NCBI GenBank assembly: GCA_014860845.1
Contig: JACZIY010000819.1
Location: 1-7,423, forward strand
Direction: 5' to 3'
Source of the DNA: Anaerolineaceae bacterium
GTDB lineage: Bacteria > Chloroflexota > Anaerolineae > Anaerolineales > Anaerolineaceae
Length of the DNA: 7,423 nucleotides
Shown here: piece after piece, positions 1 through 6,800 of the stretch
Layout of the letters: each line of letters starts with the position of its first letter
Position numbering within the stretch: the first letter of the stretch is position 1
Made by a program: the position numbers and the translations under genes
The notes under the pieces: model-generated
Databases searched by the model: none
Told to the model about the DNA's origin: nothing
Seen by the model: the letters and a program-made list of their open reading frames with translations, nothing else

Positions 1-1
1 A

Positions 2-1321
2 GCTTGTACAGCAAAGAGCTCAACCACTTCCGCTCTTGAGGAAACCGAAGTGGCTATAAGTCAGGCAACACCAGCAACTATTGTTCCTGTATCCCTTGAA
101 CCTCCGGTCGATAATTGCACTGTTTGCCATACAGATAAACAGATGCTGATTGACACCGCTCTTATCGTCGAAGAAGATGCGCACGAGGCTGAATCCGAAG
201 GCGTTGGCTGAGGTGGCTCTGTGGCTCCGTTGGAGCCCTGGGAAAAAGTAATCATCGGTGAAGGATTTTTCACGAATGTTCATGGTCAGACGACCTGTGT
301 TGCCTGTCACTTAGGAGATTCATCAACCCTTGAAAAAGATATAGCTCATGATGGCATGATTGCCGCACCGGATGCCGATCCGCAAAGAACCTGTGGAAAT
401 TGTCATAACGAGATTGTTGCTACCAGTGCGGATAGTTTGCATGTAAGCCAGGATGGTTATTTCCAGGCAATGTATTCCCGCAGCTTACCTGAAAACCATG
501 TAGTTCTGGATGAGATGTTTGGCAATCACTGTCAATCCTGCCATACCACCTGTGGAGATTGCCACATTGCCCAACCTGATAGTGTTGGTGGTGGATTGTT
601 AAATGGTCACGAATATGTAAAGACACCACCCATGACCCGCACCTGTACAGCCTGCCATGGTTCCCGTGTTGGCAATGAATATATGGGTAAAAATGAGGGC
701 ATTCCGGGTGATGTTCACTTCCGACAGGGGCGTATGAATTGTTCTGCTTGTCATGATGGTGCGAGCATGCATGACTCCGAAGGTACCAACCATCGTTATG
801 AAGGTGAACAAACCCCCAGCTGTGAAAGTTGTCATGACCAGGTTGGCAGAACCACAGATACGATTGTGCAACATCAAATCCACCAGGGTTCTCTTTCCTG
901 TCAGGTTTGTCATTCAGTCTCATATACCAGTTGCGACAGCTGCCATGTAGCCATTAGTGAAACGACCGGTAATCCTTTCTTCAAAACTGCAGCTACTTAT
1001 TCAACATTCTTCATTGGTCGCAACACCCGCCAAAGTACCGAAAGACCCTATGAATATGTTACCGTTCGCCATATTCCGGTGGATCCAGAAAGTTATGCTT
1101 ACTATGGTGACGATTTGCTGCCCAACTTTAATTTACTCCCTAATTGGGCATATGCCACGCCACACAATATTCAACGTTTTACACCTCAGAACGCGACCTG
1201 CAATTCATGTCATGGAAATGAAGAAATTTTCCTGACTGCAGATAAAGTGAAACCGGAGGAATTAGAAGCAAATCTAGATGTGATTATTGAAACTATTCCC
1301 GGAGCAATACCAGAACAATAA
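2..1321 (+). CDS. Multihaem (11 CxxCH) c-type cytochrome, probable lipoprotein; 5'-partial and interrupted by one in-frame TGA
   Basis: This is an exported electron-transfer cytochrome that should bind about eleven covalent haems. In one continuous frame CxxCH motifs begin at 116, 296, 392, 530, 551, 644, 740, 821, 899, 932 and 1199. Two pairs are tightly packed: CQSCH followed by CGDCH with two residues between, and CQVCH followed by CDSCH with six between. Many extra His residues could be distal ligands. The first codons in the window read Ala-Cys-Thr followed by a Ser/Thr-rich stretch, like the end of a lipoprotein signal peptide, so the true start should lie a short way left of the window. 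The frame is broken by TGA at 209-211, but coding character continues on both sides. A GTG at 221 would give a 366-residue product with no export signal, which could not mature as a c-type cytochrome. The C-terminal 100 residues carry one haem site and then an acidic tail. I do not recognise a named family; the electron partner and substrate are unknown. It lies 73 bases ahead of the rhodanese lipoprotein gene on the same strand. Confidence 0.88.
209..211 (+). other. In-frame TGA inside the cytochrome reading frame
   Basis: The frame reads Gly-Val-Gly, then TGA, then Gly-Gly-Ser-Val-Ala-Pro, with CTVCH 31 codons upstream and CVACH 29 codons downstream. A single G-to-A change in a TGG (Trp) codon between glycines would explain it. 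The possible causes are a sequencing or assembly error, a real nonsense mutation, or recoding. I infer the first two are most likely, because every Trp I read in neighbouring genes is TGG and the nearby membrane-protein gene ends in TGA. Confidence 0.9.
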
Positions 1322-1335
1322 GTATACGTGAAAAA

Positions 1336-1356
1336 CAACTGAATTATTTTCAGTTG
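1336..1356. other. Intergenic hairpin between the cytochrome and rhodanese genes
   Basis: The arms caactgaa (1336-1343) and ttcagttg (1349-1356) pair perfectly over 8 bp around a 5-base loop. On the + strand the hairpin is preceded by five A and followed by eight A, so it has no U-tract and is not a proper terminator for the cytochrome transcript. It could protect a processed 3' end or cause partial attenuation in a joint transcript. Read on the - strand it would have a short T-run, but no gene there needs it. Confidence 0.45.
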
Positions 1357-1384
1357 AAAAAAAATTGAATAGAAACAAAATTGA

Positions 1385-1389
1385 AAGGA
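1385..1389 (+). promoter_or_regulatory. Ribosome binding site of the rhodanese lipoprotein
   Basis: AAGGA lies five bases before the ATG at 1395. It decides the start: the longer frame beginning at TTG 1365 has no such site and would add ten charged residues in front of a well-formed lipoprotein signal peptide. Confidence 0.75.
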
Positions 1390-1394
1390 AATAT

Positions 1395-3137
1395 ATGTCA
1401 AGAAAAATTTATTTACCTGTATTATTACTTGTCTTGTTTACCCTCTTGCTGGGCGCATGTTCTCCAGCACCAGTCGTCGAACCAGTTGTTGAAGTACCAA
1501 CAGCAGTTGTAGTCATTGAAGAACCTGTTGTTGAACCTACTGAAGCACCAGTTGTTGTTGAAGCTCCGGATTTTCAAGCCCTGTTTACCGAGATTATTGG
1601 CAATACCGGCAAAGAAAAATCTTATAGCACAATGCCTGCTGATGCGCTCAACACTGAATTGATCGAAAATCCTGATCTCTTCGTCATCGACGTGCGTGAA
1701 CCATCCGAGTTGGAAGAAAACGGCCATGTCCCAGGCGCTGTCAATATACCCGTGAAAACCCTGGTTGATAACCTGGCATTATTACCCGCTGACCTGGATG
1801 AGCCAATGGTTGTCTACTGCAAGAGCGGAACACGATCAACATTTGCCTGGACAATTCTCAATATGTTGGGTTACACCAATGTGCGCAACATGTCCGCTGG
1901 TATGGATGGCTGGATTAAAGCAGAACTACCGGTGGAAGAAGGTCTCGCACCAGCAAAAGAAATCAGCACCGCCATCATTGAGAACGAAGCACTCTATTTG
2001 GCAATCAAAGAATTTGCCAACAATCCTCCTGAAGGATGGGCTTCCGTCAAAAACACCGACGTAAACGAAATGATGATTAATGGTGAAGATTTAATATTAA
2101 TTGATGCCCGTCGAGCAGATGAATACGAAGCTGGTTATGTTGATCCTGCGATCAATATTCCTTTGGAAGAAGTAATGGCCAGTTTGGAAGAGATCGACCC
2201 CAACACCAAAGCTGTAGTTTACTGCAAGAGTGGTATTCGTAGTTTGATCTACACCATTGCCTTACGCATGAACGGTTACACCAATGTCTATAGCATGAGT
2301 GGGGGCTATGTTGGCTGGCAGACAGCAGAGTTACCAGTTGTTGGTGCTGCCCCTGATTTTAAAGCTCTCTTCTCCAACATCATCGCCAACCATGGCGCTG
2401 ATAAATCCTACGGCACTATGCCCGCTGATGCATTGAATACGGAACTGATCGAAAATCCTGATCTGTTTGTTATCGATGTTCGTGAACCTTCTGAATTAGA
2501 AGAGAATGGTCATGTCCCTGGCGCAGTCAATATTCCCTTGAAAACATTAGCTGATAATCCTGCTTTATTACCCGCTGACCTGGACGCCCCGATCGTTGTT
2601 TACTGTAAAAGTGGCACACGTTCTACCTATGCCTGGACAATTTTGAACCTGTTAGGCTATACCAATGTACGGAATATGTCCGCTGGTATGGATGGTTGGT
2701 TGAAAGCTGAGTTAGGTGTTGAGGAAGGTTTAGCTCCAGCAGAAGAAATCAGCACCCCCATCGTTTTTGATGAAAAATTGTATGTTGCTGTCAAAGACTT
2801 TGCTAATAACCCACCCGAAGGCTGGGCCAGCACCAAGAATGTTGATGTGAATGAATTGCTGGTCAATGGTGAAGAATTTGTTTTGGTCGATGCCCGCCGT
2901 GCTGATGAATATGAAGCTGGCTACATTGAACCCGCTGTCAATATTCCATTGGAAGAAGTTGTTGCTCGCATGGGCGAACTTGATCCTAAAACCAAGACAG
3001 TTGTTTACTGCAAGAGTGGTATTCGTAGTTTGATCTACACGATTGCTTTACGGTTGAATGGCTATAGTGATGTCCTCAGTATGAGTGGTGGCTATTTGGG
3101 ATGGCAAGCAGCTGAATTACCCGTTGTTACTCCATAA
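1395..3137 (+). CDS. Quadruple-rhodanese-domain lipoprotein (probable periplasmic/extracytoplasmic sulfurtransferase)
   Basis: The product has 580 residues. Residues 1-22 form a classic lipoprotein signal peptide: basic start, leucine-rich core and lipobox LLGAC with the lipidated Cys at 22. Residues 23-58 are a Val/Glu/Pro-rich tether. Four rhodanese domains follow, at roughly 78-182 (A1), 222-317 (B1), 340-444 (A2) and 484-579 (B2). Each keeps the catalytic Cys loop: CKSGTR at C142 and C404, CKSGIR at C277 and C539. A domains keep the usual DVREPSE and GHVPGAVNIP motifs; B domains have DARRADEY and a variant GYxxPAxNIP in which His becomes Tyr. A1-B1 and A2-B2 are an exact tandem duplication with a 262-residue period. 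Rhodaneses pass sulfane sulfur through a Cys persulfide (thiosulfate or polysulfide to a thiophilic acceptor), so the likely role is surface sulfur handling beside the cytochrome. The donor, the acceptor and any selenium chemistry are inference. Each CxxGxR loop is of the active type, so a purely structural role is less likely. Confidence 0.94.
   Translation: MSRKIYLPVLLLVLFTLLLGACSPAPVVEPVVEVPTAVVVIEEPVVEPTEAPVVVEAPDFQALFTEIIGNTGKEKSYSTMPADALNTELIENPDLFVIDVREPSELEENGHVPGAVNIPVKTLVDNLALLPADLDEPMVVYCKSGTRSTFAWTILNMLGYTNVRNMSAGMDGWIKAELPVEEGLAPAKEISTAIIENEALYLAIKEFANNPPEGWASVKNTDVNEMMINGEDLILIDARRADEYEAGYVDPAINIPLEEVMASLEEIDPNTKAVVYCKSGIRSLIYTIALRMNGYTNVYSMSGGYVGWQTAELPVVGAAPDFKALFSNIIANHGADKSYGTMPADALNTELIENPDLFVIDVREPSELEENGHVPGAVNIPLKTLADNPALLPADLDAPIVVYCKSGTRSTYAWTILNLLGYTNVRNMSAGMDGWLKAELGVEEGLAPAEEISTPIVFDEKLYVAVKDFANNPPEGWASTKNVDVNELLVNGEEFVLVDARRADEYEAGYIEPAVNIPLEEVVARMGELDPKTKTVVYCKSGIRSLIYTIALRLNGYSDVLSMSGGYLGWQAAELPVVTP
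1461..1566 (+). repeat. Low-complexity Val/Glu/Pro tether of the lipoprotein
   Basis: Just after the lipobox Cys, residues 23-57 consist almost wholly of V, E, P, A and T, with repeated motifs such as PVVEP and EAPVVV. The DNA shows imperfect repeats of gttgttgaa-like words. Such stretches hold folded domains away from the membrane and often vary in length between strains. Confidence 0.7.
1563..2348 (+). repeat. Rhodanese duplication, copy 1 (domains A1-B1)
   Basis: Residues 57-318 start at APDF and end at the next APDF. This copy aligns with the second without any insertion or deletion over 262 codons (786 bases). Protein identity is very high, for example 21 identical residues around the DVREPSE motif, while third codon positions differ often. 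This is an old internal duplication kept by selection. Confidence 0.93.
2349..3134 (+). repeat. Rhodanese duplication, copy 2 (domains A2-B2)
   Basis: Residues 319-580 are the second 262-residue unit, ending at the C-terminus (PVVTP). Catalytic Cys 404 and 539 sit exactly 262 residues after 142 and 277. The 38 bases at 3003-3040 are identical to 2217-2254, although the remainder has drifted at synonymous positions. Confidence 0.93.
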
Positions 3138-3159
3138 TCACTTTTTTGTTTGATTTACT

Positions 3160-3191
3160 AAAAACCCGGTTCATTTCGAACCGGGTTTTTT
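3160..3191. terminator. Bidirectional intrinsic terminator between convergent genes
   Basis: The arm at 3160-3172 (aaaaacccggttc) pairs perfectly with gaaccgggttttt at 3178-3190 around a 5-base loop. Six T at 3186-3191 end it on the + strand and five T end it on the - strand. It lies 22 bases after the rhodanese stop codon. It also encodes the last five residues and the TGA stop of the convergent membrane protein, so both transcripts should end here. Confidence 0.9.
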
Positions 3192-3827
3192 ATATACTTT
3201 ACTGCTTTCTTCTTCCGGGATCATTCCACGCCTTCCAAGGTAAACCTGAACACAATACATGCAGATAAATAACCCCATGGCGATAGAGACAATAAAAATG
3301 GGCGTGATCAAAACAATACTGAAAATTAAAAATACCCAAATAAAGATGGTGGTAAACCAATACAAACCAGGTTTCTGATATAACAAGCGAATACCATTTA
3401 ATAATGCTACCCGCATAACAGGTTGTTCCTGTTCAACCAAAAAAGGCAATGTAAATGTTTGCAAAATCAACCAGATCACCAGCATGACGATGTTGGCTGC
3501 CTGAACGCCTACACTGAGAGCATAACTTTCCACTGCAAAAAAGAGAATATTATAGATAAAAATTACAGGTAAAAGGATTGCCGGTAAAAACCAACGCCAG
3601 CTACTGAATAAGTATCGTTTAAATGCTTCCAGAAAAATTTTCCACGAATAATTTGTTTCATCGATCACCATGATCCGAATAGAATGCGCAAGTGCCAGGG
3701 TGGCTGCCGGTAATGTAATAATAGGCAATAAAAATAAGACCCAGGTGACATTAAGTACAATCAATCGTCCCAATTGGTAGAAACCTTCTTTAATCCCCCA
3801 CCATAACGCCTGTGATGCATACTTCAT
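3171..3827 (-). CDS. Small polytopic membrane protein, YesL/DUF624-like
   Basis: The product has 218 residues from ATG 3827, chosen because GGAGG lies five bases ahead; the longer frame from GTG 3839 would place that GGAGG inside coding sequence. About five or six hydrophobic segments are visible: roughly residues 22-50 (possibly two, with an LFLLPIITLPAAT turn), 80-100, 108-131, 158-175 and 176-197. They are followed by a basic and acidic cytoplasmic-looking tail (GRRGMIPEEESSK). The Leu-Pro-Ile-x-Thr-Leu-Pro-Ala turn after the first helix, the aromatic loop near FLEAFKRYLF and the size fit the YesL (DUF624) family. That family has no well-established biochemical role and is often found near carbohydrate transport genes in Firmicutes. 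Here it sits 36 bases behind the DNA polymerase gene and is probably cotranscribed, which gives no clear functional link. Its end overlaps the terminator hairpin. Confidence 0.8.
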   Translation of the reverse strand: MKYASQALWWGIKEGFYQLGRLIVLNVTWVLFLLPIITLPAATLALAHSIRIMVIDETNYSWKIFLEAFKRYLFSSWRWFLPAILLPVIFIYNILFFAVESYALSVGVQAANIVMLVIWLILQTFTLPFLVEQEQPVMRVALLNGIRLLYQKPGLYWFTTIFIWVFLIFSIVLITPIFIVSIAMGLFICMYCVQVYLGRRGMIPEEESSKVYKKPGSK

Positions 3828-3832
3828 GTAAT

Positions 3833-3837
3833 CCTCC
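3833..3837 (-). promoter_or_regulatory. Strong ribosome binding site of the YesL-like gene
   Basis: GGAGG on the - strand lies five bases ahead of the ATG at 3827. It sits in the short gap after the polymerase stop codon and settles the start choice over the GTG at 3839. Confidence 0.8.
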
Positions 3838-3863
3838 ACAATGAGGATATTGTACCGTTAAAG

Positions 3864-6800
3864 TTATGCATTGCTTATTAATTTTACTTTCTCAGCCCGC
3901 AGCCATAAGTTCCCATCATCTGAATCGCACTCGACAATACCACGAATGAGATACGGCCCACTGGAACGTAAAACCTGGCGATATTGTTGGTAAACAGGAG
4001 GAAAGAAAACAACTTCCAGCATGCCTTCCAGATCTTCAATGCTCAAGAAGAGCATTAATTCTCCCCGTGCTGTTCTGGCGCGATGAGAACTGAGCCGCAA
4101 GCCAGCCACAACAATGGATTCTCCGATATGAGATTCAACCTCAGATGTGGAGACCACACCAGTTGATTGAATCTGATCTTTGACCAATTCCAATGGATGC
4201 ACATCCACACTTAATCCCAGTATCTGTTCCTGTGCCTGTGCCCGTTCAGCCAGTGACCAATCATCCGCTTGTGATTCCTGATACTCAAATAAGGAGAACT
4301 GATCTTTCCGCCAGGATCCTGAAGCAATTGTTGAAAGCAAGGAAGGGATATTTCCAAACCCATCCAAACCACCACTACGCACAAGATTTTCAATCTCTGA
4401 CTTGCGCGGATCAACTCTGGTGAGAAAATCACTCAAAGAAGCGAACGGTCTCTCTTTAATTATTCTTTCCTGTGTTTGTTGCGTTAGTCCATATACCTGG
4501 TCAAGCCCCATATATATCACCGCTTCCCCCTGAGGATAGCGCACCGAAAAACGCTGGGCGCTGTGATTGATGTGTGGTGGCCGCACCGTTAATCCCATAC
4601 GCCTTGTTTCGCTCAAATACACTCTCTGGGAATAATAGCCACCCCCATTGGCCAGCACCGCAGCCATAAATTCAGCTTGGAAATGGCTCTTACACCAGGC
4701 AGCCTGCCAGGCAACACGGGCATAGGATGCTGCGTGCGCTTTGGGAAAACCATATCCAGCGAAGGCAGCCATCATCTCCCAAACGCGTTCTGCAGTTTCA
4801 ACAGGAACGCCTTTATTCTGGAATCCTTCCAGAAAACGTACTCGCAGGGTTTTCATTTGTTCACCCGGATCAAAATGAGACATGGCTCTGCGCAGCAAAT
4901 CCGCATCAGCCAGGGATAAACCACCCACTTCATGAGCAATGCGCAGTACCTGTTCCTGATAGAGGATCACACCATAGGATTCCGCCAGTACAGGCTCCAG
5001 GATGGGATGTAAATGTTCAACCTTTTCCAATCCTTTGAACCGCCGAATAAAAGCATCGTGTAACCCTCCCCTTAACGGTCCTGGCCGGTAGAGCGCCAGC
5101 GCAGCCATAATATCATCTGCAGAATCTGCCTGAATATCTTTCAAAGTAGCCCGCATGCCTGGTGATTCAATCTGAAAGCAACCAATTGTTTGGCCATTGC
5201 GAACCCGCTCAGATGTATCCGGGTCCTCCAATGGAATCTGTTCCAGTACCTGCATGGCATGTTTGTACTCTGTTCTGCGCCAGGAATAAATCATCTCTGC
5301 CACATCTCCCAAAACGGATAATCCGCGGATGCCTAATAGATCGATTTTCACCAGACCTAATGCTTCCACACCTTCCAGATCCAATTGAGTGATATGAAAA
5401 TCTTTGGATGCGGATCGTAATACAGGCACCCAATCGGTGATCAATCCGGGTGCTACCAACACACCTCCCGGGTGCATGGATAGATGCCGGGGTTGTCTCA
5501 AAAGCGACTGTGCTTCATCGAAAATCTTCTCATGTTTTGGATATGCGGCTCTCAACCCGGTAAATGGGTTTTCTTTTTCTTCCGCTGATAAGCGCTGAAA
5601 CCCGTGATAAGGCAGCTGATTGACCCATTGGCGAATATCCGGCGCAGGAATGCCATGTGCTTTGGCTACTTCTCCCAATGCCGAGCGCGGACGGAAACGA
5701 TTAATGGTTCCCACCATCGCAACCCGATCAGACCCATACGTGTCAAACACATGCTGGATCACCAGATCCCGCCTCCTTGAACACAGATCGGTATCGATAT
5801 CGGGTGGAGAAGTACGCTCCGGATTCAGAAAGCGCTCGAAAAATAAATTCAACCCCAATGGCTCCGGATTGGTAATCTCCAGACAATATGCCACCAGCGA
5901 AGAAGCAGCTGAACCACGCGATGAAAATGGCACACCGATTTGGCGCGCGTAATTCAATAATTCTTCGACAATCAAAAAGATCGGTTCATAACCTCGTTTT
6001 GCGATGATTTCCAGTTCATGGTCCAGCCTTGCCTGTATTTGGGGTGTAATCCTCTCATATCGTTTTTTTGCCCCGGATTCTGCCTTTTTCCGCAACACCT
6101 GTGAAATTGTCTCTCCGGGGGGTAAAGAAATTTCCGGGAAGTGCACCTCTCCGATGGGCAACTTCCAGGCACACAATTCAGCCACTCTGGCTGTGTTTTG
6201 CAGCGATTCTGGTAACCATTGGAATCGTGTGAACATTTCCTTTGCGTTTGTAAAGTAAGCTGCTGGTGGTGCTGTTTCCTCCGCTTTAATATCTTTCAGC
6301 CGGTAATTTTCTCGCATAGCGCTCAATGTTTTCTGCTGACCGGCTTGACTCTGTTGAAGATAATAAACCGATTGGGTTGCCACCAACGGAATTTTGGATT
6401 GTCTGGCTTTTTCAACCATACGCCTGGCATGTACTTCCTGAGAGGGAGTATGTTGTTGGATTTCAACAAACAAATTATTCTGGTAAATCTCTTTGAGAAT
6501 ATTCAACCAGTCCAGTGCTTTGGAATGCTGGGCAGTCTGGACCAAAAAATCCAGGATTGAACGCTGACCTCCCGTCAGGGCCAGCAGTCCGTGTTGATTT
6601 TGGTATAAATCATTCAGAACCAGGCAGGCTTTTGAACCACCTTCTTCCACCATCAATTTACTGCTTAATTTGCATAGATTCGACCAGCCCAATCGGTTTT
6701 GTACCAGCAAAACCATTTCCCCCTTCTGACTTTGCCACTCTACATCTACGGTCAAGCCGTAAATTGGTTGAATACCGACTTTTTGACAGGCAAGTGTAAA

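Noticed and set aside
420..923. Long open frame on the - strand opposite the cytochrome
   Set aside because: It is rich in His and Cys only as the mirror of the CxxCH-coding strand, has no ribosome binding site or recognisable domain, and overlaps a gene with clear motifs.
221..1321. Cytochrome gene starting at GTG 221, with an aggtgg word just ahead
   Set aside because: The same frame is coding upstream with a further CxxCH site, and a start here would give a c-type cytochrome without any export signal. Reinitiation after the TGA is possible but would not give a functional product.
1331..1364. Intrinsic terminator after the cytochrome gene
   Set aside because: The hairpin at 1336-1356 is real, but on the + strand it is followed by A residues, not T, so it lacks the U-tract of an intrinsic terminator.
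1365..1394. TTG start extending the rhodanese lipoprotein by ten residues
   Set aside because: There is no ribosome binding site, and the added charged residues would spoil the signal peptide. ATG 1395 has AAGGA at the right distance.
209..3173. Reassignment of TGA to Trp in this organism
   Set aside because: Trp is read as TGG in the neighbouring genes I checked, and the YesL-like gene uses TGA as its stop in a sensible place within the terminator.
3828..3839. GTG start at 3839 for the YesL-like gene
   Set aside because: The GGAGG that should serve as ribosome binding site lies inside this extension and is ideally spaced for ATG 3827.
5620..5952. Open frames on the + strand opposite the polymerase gene
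   Set aside because: They lie fully inside a gene whose motifs are continuous on the other strand, and they show no domain or start signal of their own.
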